DNA of 64,000 bases from JAYYZW01 sp965217605 (GCA_965217605.1 CBDCJB010000012.1:310001-374000); one strand, 5' to 3'. Shown: positions 26,221 to 35,720, counted from the stretch's first letter. Numbers and translations: made by a program. Notes: generated by a model not told the origin, from the sequence alone.

Positions 26221-27474
26221 ATGCGAGTACTTCCGACGCTAATGATGGGCACCTTAATGTCCTGTCCGGCGTTGCCGGCGGCGGCGGAATTCGACGATTC
26301 CACCGAAGCGACCGAATTGGAAGGCGTACAGGCAAATTATCAGGCTCGCATTGATGAAATGGCCCGCTCGCAGGGATCAATGGCCTTCGACCTGGCCGAA
26401 GAATGGGCGGCGCTCGGATATACACAACAGGCAGCCCACCATCATCGGGCGGCCATCGACAGTTTCGAATCCGCATTGCATATCGAACGCGTTCACAAAG
26501 GGCTCCATCACGCAGATCAAATTCCGTTGATCGAACGGCTCATTGAAAGCAACCGGGCACTCCATGCATGGCCCGCAGTTGACCAAAATCACAAACTTTT
26601 ACAGTTCGTAAACCAACGCGGTCAGCCGAGCGACAGCCCCCGGCACTTTGAAACCTCGCAACGACTCGCGCATTGGCACTTGGAAGCAGCGGAGCTACCA
26701 ACGGGAAGAGCTCCCTTTAGCCACCTCTCATCAGCCAGAGAGCTCGTTGGGGAAACCATCGAGTCGCTAGATGCGACCGATCAAGCATCGGCGCTTGCCT
26801 ACATAGAGATGCTAAACCTACAAGCGGCGATTTCGTTTCGAACAGCACACCATATGTCGACCTGGGTCGGTGAACCGATTCACGGCGTTACGCAGGAATC
26901 GATCATAACCAGTGCGACCATGGACGCCAGTGATTATATGTTTCGCCAGAACCAGATTATCTCCAACTATACCGCAGGGCGCATTGCCCTCGATCGGGCG
27001 CGGGAAATTGCCGTCGCGAAAAACGACAAGACGGCTCAAGCTCGGGCCGAGCAGCATATCGGCGACTGGCATATGCTGTTCAGTCGCCGTAATTCGGCCG
27101 CCGAGCATTACGAAAAGGCGCAACGCCTTGCGCGAGAAGCGGATATCGATTTATTCGAACAGCCGAGCAGGCTACCGAACTTCATCAGTGTGACTGACCA
27201 GCGCCAGTCATCCGTGCCATCGGGTGGTCCGATAAACTACGTGCGTACGCGCTTCGATGTCGATCGGCAAGGGCGCGCGCGAAATGTAACGATTCTTGAA
27301 GTGAATCCGGCCGGCAAAACGCGGCTGGCGCATCAGGCGCGTGAACAATTACGCGAGACGCGATTTCGACCGCGATATGAGAATGGTAAGGCGGTGGAGT
27401 CCAAAGGCGTTGAAATACGGTTCGTGTTTCCGCGCGCGGAGAAAGTGCGACGTGCGCAAGGAGCCACATCATGA
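26221..27474 (+). CDS. Exported TPR-like protein with TonB C-terminal-like domain
   Basis: This is the first gene of the large envelope cluster. It has 417 residues. A signal peptide ends near residue 21 (PALPAAAEFDD). Residues 45-110 and 245-300 look like TPR helices (AAHHHRAAIDSFESALHIER, NSAAEHYEKAQRLAREAD). Residues about 335-405 resemble the TonB C-terminal fold (VDRQGRARNVTILEVNP, then LRETRFRPRYENGKAVESKG), which in other proteins binds envelope partners or peptidoglycan. AGGAGG at about 26181 is too far for initiation at 26221, leaving the ribosome site unclear. The stop overlaps the next gene (ATGA). Confidence 0.75.
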   Translation: MRVLPTLMMGTLMSCPALPAAAEFDDSTEATELEGVQANYQARIDEMARSQGSMAFDLAEEWAALGYTQQAAHHHRAAIDSFESALHIERVHKGLHHADQIPLIERLIESNRALHAWPAVDQNHKLLQFVNQRGQPSDSPRHFETSQRLAHWHLEAAELPTGRAPFSHLSSARELVGETIESLDATDQASALAYIEMLNLQAAISFRTAHHMSTWVGEPIHGVTQESIITSATMDASDYMFRQNQIISNYTAGRIALDRAREIAVAKNDKTAQARAEQHIGDWHMLFSRRNSAAEHYEKAQRLAREADIDLFEQPSRLPNFISVTDQRQSSVPSGGPINYVRTRFDVDRQGRARNVTILEVNPAGKTRLAHQAREQLRETRFRPRYENGKAVESKGVEIRFVFPRAEKVRRAQGATS

Positions 27475-28442
27475 TGTCTATGCCGCCTTATGTGTCCTTG
27501 CGGGGAATATTTCTGCTACTGATGGTGTGCACGATAGCGGCGTGTAACACCACCCAGCAACGAAAAACGGAGCCGCCAAAACCGCGGCCGGTTTACGAAC
27601 CGCAGGAACAATCCCAACAACAATCACAGCAACAACAAGCCCAACAGCAACAAGCCCAACACCAGCAGTCGCAGCAACGACGTTCCCAGCAGCAGTCACA
27701 GGCAGCGCAACAACAAACCTATATGTCTCCAAGTGAAGATGCCGCTGAAGTCGAAGTCGAAGAAATTAGGACCGACGGTCAGGCCGATGAACCTCGACAG
27801 CCCCAGCAGTCTCAGCAGGCCCGAGCACCTGGAACTCGCAGCAGCGACAAGCGGCGCCAAGGCAATGACGCCGGCGGTGCGGCCGCTCCACGTTACGCGG
27901 AGTCGAACAGCGGTCAACGCGACCCTGCGCAAAGCGGCGGAATGGTTATGTTGCCGCCTGGCACGAACAGCAGCGCCGACGAGGACATGATCGGACCGCA
28001 AATCAACATCGGCGCCCGCACTGAAGCTGAACAAATCGCCGCGCTAGACGGCGAATTGAGCAGCCAGATGGCGAGTTTCGACGAGCGGATGCGACGCGCA
28101 CGCGCGGCCGCTGAAGCGCAAAAGATGCAACAAATCGGCGGTGGAGGTCGCACTGGAATGCAGGGTGGCCGCGGACAACGATACGAAATCGATTCGCAAC
28201 AGCGCGGCGGCGGTGGCGCGGCGGCGACGTCCACGGGCCTCGGCAATACACCCGACTTGACGGGCGAGACGTCGGGAGCGCATCAACCCGTCGTCATCGC
28301 CGCCCGTCCGGCCAATATTCCGGACGGTCGAGATGACGATATTGTCGCGCGGCAATTGCGCGAAGCAGCAACTAAGGAATCTGATCCGGTCTTACGCGAG
28401 AAGCTGTGGGAGGAGTACCGGAAATACAAAGCGGGGCTCTAA
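27471..28442 (+). CDS. Gln-rich lipoprotein of the envelope cluster
   Basis: A 323-residue lipoprotein with lipobox IAAC at about residues 22-25. Residues about 42-85 are a Gln-rich low-complexity tract (runs of QQQ with Ala, Ser and His). The region 85-200 is acidic and disordered, and around 230-260 it is Gly-rich. The C-terminal 60 residues look folded and helical (DDDIVARQLREAATKESDPV...LWEEYRKYKAGL). I recognise no family. The disordered tract suggests a long flexible tether from the outer membrane into the periplasm. The start overlaps the preceding stop by 4 bp, and the next gene starts 6 bp after its stop. Confidence 0.8.
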   Translation: MMSMPPYVSLRGIFLLLMVCTIAACNTTQQRKTEPPKPRPVYEPQEQSQQQSQQQQAQQQQAQHQQSQQRRSQQQSQAAQQQTYMSPSEDAAEVEVEEIRTDGQADEPRQPQQSQQARAPGTRSSDKRRQGNDAGGAAAPRYAESNSGQRDPAQSGGMVMLPPGTNSSADEDMIGPQINIGARTEAEQIAALDGELSSQMASFDERMRRARAAAEAQKMQQIGGGGRTGMQGGRGQRYEIDSQQRGGGGAAATSTGLGNTPDLTGETSGAHQPVVIAARPANIPDGRDDDIVARQLREAATKESDPVLREKLWEEYRKYKAGL

Positions 28443-28447
28443 ATCCG

Positions 28448-29644
28448 ATGCAAGCGCGAACATTTATTCCCGTTTTCTACTTAGGCTTTCTACTCGCCAT
28501 CAGCGGCTGCAATACGCAGACGGTACGCACGACGATGGTTGAACCGGTAGTCGCGGTCGGCGAGCCGATCCCCGACGATCTACTGCTCGACGTGAATATC
28601 GCGATATTCGACCCGGGCATCGAAAATCTGGATCCGAAGCGCACGACGACGACGCCCGGTGTACGACGGGCTGAAGGTCACTACATCGCCGCGCGTCTCA
28701 AACAAACGCTCGAGTCCGCTGAGCAATGGGGCGCCGTACGCGTGGTTCCTGAACTCGGACGCGAGGTCGATGTCGAGGTTTGGGGGACGATTCTGAAATC
28801 CGATGGCGAGACCTTGAAAATCGAGGCAAGCGTACAGGATGCCATGGGGCAACATTGGTTTACGCGAACCTACGAAGAGCAGGTTAGCCGCTTCGCCTAC
28901 GACGCCGAGATCCGGCGCCGGCAAGAACCTTTTCAGAATGTCTATAATCGAGTCGCAAATGATATGCGCGACTACCTCATGCGCCAGGACCTCGCGACTT
29001 TACGCAACATCAGAACGGTGAGCGAGCTTCGTTTCGCCGGACGCTTCGCTTCAGAATCGTTCTCGGACTATATGGAAGTCGATTCACGTGGGCGTTACAA
29101 CATTAATCACCTGCCCGCAGAGAACGACCCGATCTTGGGGCGCGTTCGCCGCATTCGAGTAAGGGATCAAATGTTTGTCGACCGTTTGCAGGATTTTTAC
29201 GGCGAATTCGATCGGAACATGACCGCTTCTTATGACAATTGGCGATTGGAAAGCTATGCCGAAACCGAAAACCTGCGCGAACTTAAATCCCAAGCCCTTG
29301 CCCGTACCGTTGGTGGCGCGCTCGCCGTAATCGGCGGCATCTTAGCGCAAGGCAGCAGCAGCGCGACTGCACGCAGCGCCGGCATTCTTGGAATTGGCGC
29401 AGGTGCGTATATGTTCAAAAGCGGCCTCGACAAGAACGCGGAAGCACGTATTCACACCGAAGCACTCAAGGAACTCGCCGAGTCGCTGAATGCTGAAATT
29501 CAACCCCAAACTATTGTGCTGACGGATCGCACCATAGAACTATCGGGAACAGTCGACGAGCAATATCACGAATGGCAAGCGCTTCTACATCAGATCTATT
29601 TAATCGAAACAGGCCAGACTTCTTCCGACGTCATTACGAATTGA
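28448..29644 (+). CDS. Lipoprotein of unknown family in the envelope cluster
   Basis: A 398-residue lipoprotein with lipobox ISGC at about residues 18-21. Residues about 40-175 look like an alpha/beta domain of the kind found in CsgG- or TolB-N-like lipoproteins (LLLDVNIAIFDPGIENLD, then ARLKQTLESAEQWGAVRVVP); this is a resemblance, not an assignment. A Gly/Ala-rich hydrophobic segment near 295-330 (TVGGALAVIGGILAQGSSSA, ILGIGAGAYMFKSG) could insert in a membrane, as glycine-zipper segments do. I took the ATG at 28448, since an in-frame extension from 28406 overlaps the previous gene and lacks a signal. It is probably the same transcript as its neighbours. Confidence 0.8.
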   Translation: MQARTFIPVFYLGFLLAISGCNTQTVRTTMVEPVVAVGEPIPDDLLLDVNIAIFDPGIENLDPKRTTTTPGVRRAEGHYIAARLKQTLESAEQWGAVRVVPELGREVDVEVWGTILKSDGETLKIEASVQDAMGQHWFTRTYEEQVSRFAYDAEIRRRQEPFQNVYNRVANDMRDYLMRQDLATLRNIRTVSELRFAGRFASESFSDYMEVDSRGRYNINHLPAENDPILGRVRRIRVRDQMFVDRLQDFYGEFDRNMTASYDNWRLESYAETENLRELKSQALARTVGGALAVIGGILAQGSSSATARSAGILGIGAGAYMFKSGLDKNAEARIHTEALKELAESLNAEIQPQTIVLTDRTIELSGTVDEQYHEWQALLHQIYLIETGQTSSDVITN

Positions 29645-29671
29645 ATCCCGTATCATTACCCGAGAGGCGAA

Positions 29672-31252
29672 TTGCTCGCGCGCTCGAGATCCTCTATGAA
29701 TAATGCCCATGACGGCCCAGCGGAAAACCATTCGATCATCGAACCGGCGTCTTTTACGGTCAGGTCTGATGACGCGGCGCCGCGATCGACGACGGCCGAT
29801 CCGCGTATAAAGGTATTCGTCTTAATTTCGGGCATTGCCTTACTCACCTTTACCCTTTTCGTCGTCGTTGCCATTCTGCCGCGGTGGGTCAATAGCCCTG
29901 AGACACCTCTACGTGTGGCCGCGATCGACGAGCAAGCTGTCGCCGACACGGCCCAGGATCTTCCCGCAACCGGCGACGCATCGGTCGATGAACCTTCAGA
30001 CAGCGCGGCGATACCCGAACAGCGAAAGAACACACAGGAACTCCTCAGTGGTGCGCTGGAAAAGCTCAACGCATTGGAATCCATGCAAGCAGAAGCCTGG
30101 GCTAAGACGGAAATGCACGTGATTCGCGAAAGGATTGCCGAAGGCGAAGCCGCTTATCGCGAAAAACGATATGTCGCTGCGCAGAATGCATATCTGGAAA
30201 GCGCCGAGCGAATCGATCGATTACTGGCCGAGATCCCGGATATTGTCGAAAAACTGTCGGATGCTGGAAACCTGGCCTTGGATAACGGCGACTCCGCGCA
30301 GGCGGCAGCGGCTTTCGATCAGGTTTTGACGATAGCGTCCGACAACGCCATTGCGAAGCGCGGTCGCGCTCGGGCGGACACGCTCGATCAGGTGCTCGCG
30401 CTCGTCGGGCAGGCGGAGGGCTACGAGCGCCTCAAGCAGACCGATAAAGCGCTTGCGGCATATCTGGAAGCACTGAAAATCGATGCAGAAGCACCCGGTG
30501 CGTCGGCGTCCGTAGAGCGAATCAGGCGCGAAAAGCGTGAAGCAGCTTTCCGCGCTGCGATGTCGCGGGGATATAAAGCGCTTCACGGCGAAAAATTTGC
30601 GAACGCCCGCGGTGCATTTGAGCAAGCTGCAAAACTGGACTCTAACGCACCTGAAGTCGAGGCGGCTCTTAAGCAGGTTGCCAACGAAGAGGCATCGTTC
30701 AAGATCGAGCGTTATCTGGGTAAGGCCCAAAAAGCCGAGCGGGCGGAACAATGGAAACAGGCCGCGGCGAATTATGGTAGCGCGTTGAAAATCGACCCGC
30801 GGCTATCTTCGGCTAGCGCCGCCAAACGCATCGCGGAGAACCGACATCGGCTGAACGTACAACTGGTCGCGTATATCGCGCGTCCCGATCGTCTATCGAC
30901 CGTAGCGGTTTACGATGAGGCCAGCAGAATTTTGGACAACGCTCTTACCATTACGTCACCAGGCAAGATGCTCCAGCGGCAAATAGCGGATCTCTCACGC
31001 GCGCTCACCCTCGCACGTACGCCCGTAGCCATTAATTTCCGATCCGACAACGTGACCACGGTTACGATCTTTCGGATCGGTGCCATCGGTAGCTTTGATA
31101 ATCGAGAGGTTTCGTTATTACCAGGACAATACACGGTCGTTGGAAAACGAGACGGATACCGTGATGTCCGCGTAGAATTTGAAGTGAAACCAGCCGTTCA
31201 AGGCCCCGTAATCAGGATACAGTGCGACGAGCGATTCGCTTTCGGAAGTTGA
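29672..31252 (+). CDS. TPR membrane protein with C-terminal PEGA-like part
   Basis: A 526-residue protein with one membrane helix at about residues 52-74 (VFVLISGIALLTFTLFVVVA); the bulk is probably periplasmic. Residues about 115-400 contain TPR-like helical repeats (for example ALDNGDSAQAAAAFDQVLTI and AEQWKQAAANYGSALKIDP). The last 80 residues resemble a PEGA-type beta domain ending LLPGQYTVVGKRDGYRDVRV, like the repeats in the next gene. The TTG at 29672 has GAGAGG just upstream; an ATG at 29696 is the alternative start. The gap to the next gene is 6 bp. TPR plus PEGA suggests a scaffold for the neighbouring exported proteins. Confidence 0.78.
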   Translation: MLARSRSSMNNAHDGPAENHSIIEPASFTVRSDDAAPRSTTADPRIKVFVLISGIALLTFTLFVVVAILPRWVNSPETPLRVAAIDEQAVADTAQDLPATGDASVDEPSDSAAIPEQRKNTQELLSGALEKLNALESMQAEAWAKTEMHVIRERIAEGEAAYREKRYVAAQNAYLESAERIDRLLAEIPDIVEKLSDAGNLALDNGDSAQAAAAFDQVLTIASDNAIAKRGRARADTLDQVLALVGQAEGYERLKQTDKALAAYLEALKIDAEAPGASASVERIRREKREAAFRAAMSRGYKALHGEKFANARGAFEQAAKLDSNAPEVEAALKQVANEEASFKIERYLGKAQKAERAEQWKQAAANYGSALKIDPRLSSASAAKRIAENRHRLNVQLVAYIARPDRLSTVAVYDEASRILDNALTITSPGKMLQRQIADLSRALTLARTPVAINFRSDNVTTVTIFRIGAIGSFDNREVSLLPGQYTVVGKRDGYRDVRVEFEVKPAVQGPVIRIQCDERFAFGS

Positions 31253-31258
31253 CTCCCA

Positions 31259-33367
31259 TTGACCACCTCGCAACCGACGCAAGGATCGGATAATTCGGAT
31301 CCTGGCAACGTCATCAAGGCAACGCGGTTCCGTCCGCCAGCGGGCGGGCCCGAACTACCCACATTCCGTATTCCATGGACGCTCTCTATTTTTATCTTCG
31401 TACTGGTTATAACCGTATGGGCGGCCTGGTTCGTATTGACGGCACGTTCGGTTGCGATCAAAGCACACCCGGACATTGCTTCGGTCTATGTAGATGAGTG
31501 GCTTGCACCTCGAGTTGGAAACCATTGGCTGCTGCGTCCGGGGAAACGATACATACGCGTCGAGGCCGCCGGCTATACTCCGTTTTCCGGTGAGATAGAC
31601 GTTGGCGATGCGCCCCTGCAAACGCAGGAAGTGACGCTGGAACCACTACCGGGCCACCTGCGTATTGATCTATCACCCGTTGACCGAGCTGACGTCTATG
31701 TCGACGGCGTGGTAAGCGGCGCGGCGCCGGGCCTGGTTAGCGGTATTAGGGCGGGTACACGCGACATCGAAGTTCGTGCAGCACGTTACATAAGCTTTGT
31801 GGCGTCGATCGAGATCGAAGGAAAAGGTATCGAGCAAAGCCTTAAAGTCGAACTCGACCCTGCGTGGGCCGATGTTGCCATCGACTCTAAGCCCGGTGGT
31901 GCAGAAATCGTTGTTGATGACAAGAGTCTTGGGCAAACACCCCTTAATTTCGAATTATTACAGGGCCGACGCGTAGTACAGCTTCGCAAAACGGGCTATA
32001 AAAAGTGGCGTCAAACGCTCAAGATCAATGCCGGTAAGCCGGTTAATCTGGGTGAGATTGTTTTAAGCAAGGCCGACGGTCGGTTAAAGGTGGCGTCGAC
32101 ACCGGTCGGCGCGAGCTTGACGGTCGACGGGGAATTCCACGGACGTACTCCGTTAGAAGTCGCACTCTCACCCGATAAACCACACCGCGTACGCCTGATT
32201 AAAGAAGGATTCAAGCCGGCGGAGCGCACGATTAAGATTGAATCGGACACACTCAAGAACCTGGCTATTGAGCTGACGCCCGAATTGGCGACGATTCATC
32301 TGGTGACCTCCCCTGAGGACGCCGAACTACTTATCAACGGCGAACCCCATGGAAGCGCGACCCAGACTTTAAACCTACCGACGCACGATCACGAGATCAC
32401 CGTCCGCCGGGCGGGATATGCGACCTATCAGACGACCATTACGCCGCGTAAGGGTGTCGAAAAACGCTTCAAGATCCGTCTTAAAACCGCCCGCGAAGTT
32501 GCCAATGTACAACGTCAACGTCGGCGCCAGGGCCAACAGGCGAAAAAGGGATTTCTAATGACCTTCGCAGATCAGGAGATGAAATTATTTTCCGGAGGCA
32601 GGGTTGTGTTGGGATCGTCGCGACGGGAAAGCGGCCGGCGCGCAAACGAGATACAGCGCGAGGCCATGTTGCAACGCCCCTTTTACTTATCGGTCAAGGA
32701 AGTTACGAACGGTGAATTTCGCCAGTTTTTGGCCAATCACGCATCGAAACCTTTCAATGGAAATGAGCTCAACAAAGACGAACAGCCCGTCTCCGATATC
32801 AGCTGGGAAACCGCAGCGACGTATTGCAATTGGTTGAGCCGGCGGGACGGCCTGCCGCTGTTTTACCAAATAAAGTTCGGCGAGGTACTTGGGATCAATC
32901 CCGATTCGCCGGGTTATCGGCTGCCGACAGAAGCGGAATGGGAATGGGTCGCAAGAGTGCCTCCCAAGGGTAATGCCACGACGTTCCCCTGGGGCGAACA
33001 GTTTCCACCGCGCGGACGCTCGGGTAACTATGCGGATTCCGCAGCGGCAAATATCATGGGCGGTACCATTGCAAATTACACGGATGGATTCGCGGTTGCG
33101 GCACCGGTGGGAAGTTTCTCGCCGAACCTCAAAGGTCTATACGACACCGGCGGAAACGTCGCCGAATGGACACATGACTACTACGATGCCGCGCCAAATA
33201 ATTCACCCACGATAGACCCCTTAGGGCCACCTGCAGGGGCCCAGCACGTAATAAAGGGTTCGAGCTGGGCCCACGGTTCAGTGACCGAGCTGCGGCTCGC
33301 GTTTCGGGATTTTGGCGATAAGGGTCGTGACGACGTCGGTTTTAGGTTGGCACGATATGCACAATGA
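31259..33367 (+). CDS. Membrane protein with PEGA repeats and formylglycine-generating-enzyme-like domain
   Basis: A 702-residue protein. A membrane helix lies at about 44-66 (LSIFIFVLVITVWAAWFVL). Five PEGA-like repeats follow between about 75 and 400; signatures include VDGEFHGRTPLEVALS and INGEPHGSATQTLNLP, each followed by a GY or GF strand. Residues about 430-702 form a SUMF1/EgtB-type domain: FYLSVKEVTNGEFRQFL, YRLPTEAEWEWVA, GNVAEWTHDYYD and VIKGSSWAHG are typical. No ATG exists before the membrane helix, so the TTG at 31259 is the probable start. It is presumed periplasmic. Many such domains bind ligands rather than make formylglycine. I do not see the Cys pair of true FGEs. Confidence 0.82.
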   Translation: MTTSQPTQGSDNSDPGNVIKATRFRPPAGGPELPTFRIPWTLSIFIFVLVITVWAAWFVLTARSVAIKAHPDIASVYVDEWLAPRVGNHWLLRPGKRYIRVEAAGYTPFSGEIDVGDAPLQTQEVTLEPLPGHLRIDLSPVDRADVYVDGVVSGAAPGLVSGIRAGTRDIEVRAARYISFVASIEIEGKGIEQSLKVELDPAWADVAIDSKPGGAEIVVDDKSLGQTPLNFELLQGRRVVQLRKTGYKKWRQTLKINAGKPVNLGEIVLSKADGRLKVASTPVGASLTVDGEFHGRTPLEVALSPDKPHRVRLIKEGFKPAERTIKIESDTLKNLAIELTPELATIHLVTSPEDAELLINGEPHGSATQTLNLPTHDHEITVRRAGYATYQTTITPRKGVEKRFKIRLKTAREVANVQRQRRRQGQQAKKGFLMTFADQEMKLFSGGRVVLGSSRRESGRRANEIQREAMLQRPFYLSVKEVTNGEFRQFLANHASKPFNGNELNKDEQPVSDISWETAATYCNWLSRRDGLPLFYQIKFGEVLGINPDSPGYRLPTEAEWEWVARVPPKGNATTFPWGEQFPPRGRSGNYADSAAANIMGGTIANYTDGFAVAAPVGSFSPNLKGLYDTGGNVAEWTHDYYDAAPNNSPTIDPLGPPAGAQHVIKGSSWAHGSVTELRLAFRDFGDKGRDDVGFRLARYAQ

Positions 33368-33587
33368 TCGACACACATATGCGTTATGTGCGGTGTTGCT
33401 CAGTGCCACGCTGAGCTGGGCGCACCCAATTTCCGGCGCTGAAGAGGACGAGCGATTGCCCACTGGTCACGAATTGGACGAGGAAACGAAACCGGAGCAT
33501 CGCGTTCGCCCATTACCGGCCGATACGTTTAAACCGACCGAGGAAATTTCCGAAGATTATCCAGTACCGTTCCCCGTTGATATTTAG
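33357..33587 (+). CDS. Small exported protein of the envelope cluster
   Basis: A 76-residue protein starting at an ATG 11 bp inside the end of the preceding gene. A signal peptide covers about residues 1-25 (YALCAVLLSATLSWAHPISG). The mature part of about 50 residues is acidic and Pro-rich with no Cys (EEDERLPTGHELDEETKP, then FKPTEEISEDYPVPF). No family is recognised. It precedes the channel gene by 11 bp. The overlap and spacing support it as a real gene. Confidence 0.65.
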   Translation: MHNDRHTYALCAVLLSATLSWAHPISGAEEDERLPTGHELDEETKPEHRVRPLPADTFKPTEEISEDYPVPFPVDI

Positions 33588-33598
33588 AGTCTTGCCGC

Positions 33599-34396
33599 AT
33601 GAAACACAATCCCCTACCGGAGTTTCTCTATCAACTGATCGCGTTGTTTCTGGCGATCATAGTGGTGCACGCAGTTTACGTGACCATCGTAAGGCCGAGT
33701 GCGCATTTGATCCTAGAAGAGCAACGCGCGCTTCAGGCTGAAGGCGTCGCATATGATATGGATCGCTCGTTTTACGTCACGATTAAGGATTACGAACAAG
33801 AGGCCTGCTTCGTGCTGATGTTGTGGGCCACAGCGATCATGGGCTTCAAAGCACGGTTTGTCCTGGGCGAACGGCAGTTGTTGCACCGTGTGATGGTAGA
33901 GATCGATTCCGGGACCCGGATACTGCCGCAGGACACCCGTAAATATTCGAGGCCATTACAGGCATTGCCTGATCGTGAGCGCGAATATCTCTTACCTCGC
34001 GCACTCCTCTCTGCTTTGCAACGGTTTGGGTCTACGCAGAGTATTCAGGACGTGTCGCAGGCGATTCGGGAAGTTTGTGAAACCGAAGCCGAGCGCCTCG
34101 ATTCGGAACTCTCAATGATCAGATATATCGTTTGGGCGATTCCTTCCATTGGATTTATCGGTACGGTACGTGGCATCAGTCAAGCGCTGGGACAAGCGCA
34201 CCGTGCAGTTGAAGGCGATATCGTCGGTGTTACCGTGAGCTTGGGCGTAGCGTTTAATTCGACATTTATCGCGCTCGTAATCAGCTTGTTTATCATGTTT
34301 TTGATGCATCAACTCCAACTCCTGCAGGAACGCCTGGTACTGGACAGTCAGTCGTATTGCGACGTAAATCTGTTGCGACATCTGGCGATCCGGTAG
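33599..34396 (+). CDS. MotA/TolQ/ExbB-family proton channel protein
   Basis: A 265-residue inner-membrane protein. Helices lie at about 11-33, 68-86, 178-198 and 215-242. The last two carry the family pattern: IPSIGFIGTVRGISQALGQA and VTVSLGVAFNSTFIALVISL. In ExbB, TolQ and MotA these helices form the proton path with an Asp-bearing helix of ExbD, TolR or MotB. No ExbD, TolR or MotB gene is nearby. Instead, the two VWA proteins downstream carry N-terminal helices with an Asp (FLDIM, FLDVI). It starts 11 bp after the small exported protein and ends 13 bp before the Hsp70-like gene. Confidence 0.88.
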   Translation: MKHNPLPEFLYQLIALFLAIIVVHAVYVTIVRPSAHLILEEQRALQAEGVAYDMDRSFYVTIKDYEQEACFVLMLWATAIMGFKARFVLGERQLLHRVMVEIDSGTRILPQDTRKYSRPLQALPDREREYLLPRALLSALQRFGSTQSIQDVSQAIREVCETEAERLDSELSMIRYIVWAIPSIGFIGTVRGISQALGQAHRAVEGDIVGVTVSLGVAFNSTFIALVISLFIMFLMHQLQLLQERLVLDSQSYCDVNLLRHLAIR

Positions 34397-34409
34397 GTCG
34401 ACAGCAGAG

Positions 34410-35720
34410 ATGGCGCTCTACGTAATAGAACTGAATGACGCCGCGGTGCGGGTGGTCCGCGAAGGTAAGATCGTCTGTGAAAGTCCGGGTGTGGCGATCA
34501 TCGACGACCATTCCATTATTACCGGCGCCGAAGCGCATGCGCGCGCACACTTGAATCCACGCGCGGCCAATAGTCGCTTTTGGCAACAACTCAACGAGGC
34601 GAAATTACCAAATGCGATGCGCCAATGCCGACACCATGCGGATCTTGCGTACCATCACCTTAAGACGATATTGGCTCAGGTGGGGCGTCCCTCGGATGCC
34701 GTGATCGGTGTCCCCGGACATTACAACCAAGGGCAGCTTGCGCTGCTGCTCGGCATTGCGGAGGCCTGCGGACTCAAGATTTCAGGATTGGTAGACAGCA
34801 ACGTCGCCGCGGTCGCCGGTTGCGCGCCACCTGGTCACTACACCGTAGCGGATATTCACCAGCACCACGTCACGTTGGCCGCAGTGGATGTCGGCGAGCA
34901 TGCACGGCGGACCGCGGTCGATACGATCGATCAATCCGGCTTAACCCGAATTTATGAAGCTTGTGTCGACCTCATCGCCGACGCATTCCTGGAACAATCG
35001 CGTTTCGACCCGCTGCATGAAGCTGATACGGAACAATTACTTTACAGCCATCTACCAAAATGGCTCGAAGAAGCGACCAAAGCACACGAAATCCAGATTT
35101 CCGTGGAATATCGAGGTAACCGATTTAATGCAAAGGTTCCTACGCGTGAGTTCGATCGCGTAACCGAAATGGTACTCGCACCTATCAGCGAGCATTTGAA
35201 AGGCAATTCGCAGCTGCTCGTGTCTGCGGGCCTCGCCCAACTCCCAGGATGTATGACTTACCTCGCACCCGCGCAGGCACTCAAGCGTGACGCGTGCTAT
35301 CAAGGGGTTGCCGAACATCGGCTCGAACTCGCAGCAGGCAAGGCGGGCGTGTCATTCGTAACCAGCTTACCCTGCGCACCCAAACCCAGTTTAGAAGCGG
35401 TCACCGTCGTAGCAAGCGAGACGGCTGCGTCTCGAATCGCAACTCACGTTCTCGCGGGAAACCATGCGCTCGCGCTCTCGAATAGCCCGATCTATCTGAT
35501 ACCCAACGGTACTGTCGCTAAAATCGCGGAAGGCAAAGAATCATGTGCGGTTATGTTGGACGGTGATGTCGCGATGCTGCGAGCGAACGGCGCCGACACC
35601 CGCCTGAACGGCGAACTGGTATCGGGCAGTTGCCAGATCAAGCCCGGGGATCACATTACGTTGGAAGGCGGACGGGCGCTTTTTATTCCTATTGCGGTAT
35701 CGGACTACCATGCTCCGTAA
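34410..35720 (+). CDS. Hsp70-like actin-fold protein with divergent ATP site
   Basis: A 436-residue cytoplasmic protein. AVIGVPGHYNQGQLALLL near 99 and the following GLKISGLVDSNVAAVAGC match Hsp70 (in DnaK: VPAYFND..., INEPTAAALAYG). The first phosphate loop has lost the DLGTT pattern (it reads VIELNDAAVRV), and the second is AVDVGEHARRT. The DnaK-type substrate domain is absent. The last 90 residues are an unassigned beta-rich part (LDGDVAMLRANGADTRLNGE, IKPGDHITLEGG) that looks FHA-like but lacks an obvious binding triad. It lies between the channel gene and the VWA genes and overlaps the next gene by 11 bp. Confidence 0.7.
   Translation: MALYVIELNDAAVRVVREGKIVCESPGVAIIDDHSIITGAEAHARAHLNPRAANSRFWQQLNEAKLPNAMRQCRHHADLAYHHLKTILAQVGRPSDAVIGVPGHYNQGQLALLLGIAEACGLKISGLVDSNVAAVAGCAPPGHYTVADIHQHHVTLAAVDVGEHARRTAVDTIDQSGLTRIYEACVDLIADAFLEQSRFDPLHEADTEQLLYSHLPKWLEEATKAHEIQISVEYRGNRFNAKVPTREFDRVTEMVLAPISEHLKGNSQLLVSAGLAQLPGCMTYLAPAQALKRDACYQGVAEHRLELAAGKAGVSFVTSLPCAPKPSLEAVTVVASETAASRIATHVLAGNHALALSNSPIYLIPNGTVAKIAEGKESCAVMLDGDVAMLRANGADTRLNGELVSGSCQIKPGDHITLEGGRALFIPIAVSDYHAP

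Noticed and set aside
25982..26242. 86-aa frame between the CWC gene and the envelope cluster
   Set aside because: No ribosome site, no domain, odd composition. Treated as noncoding spacer.
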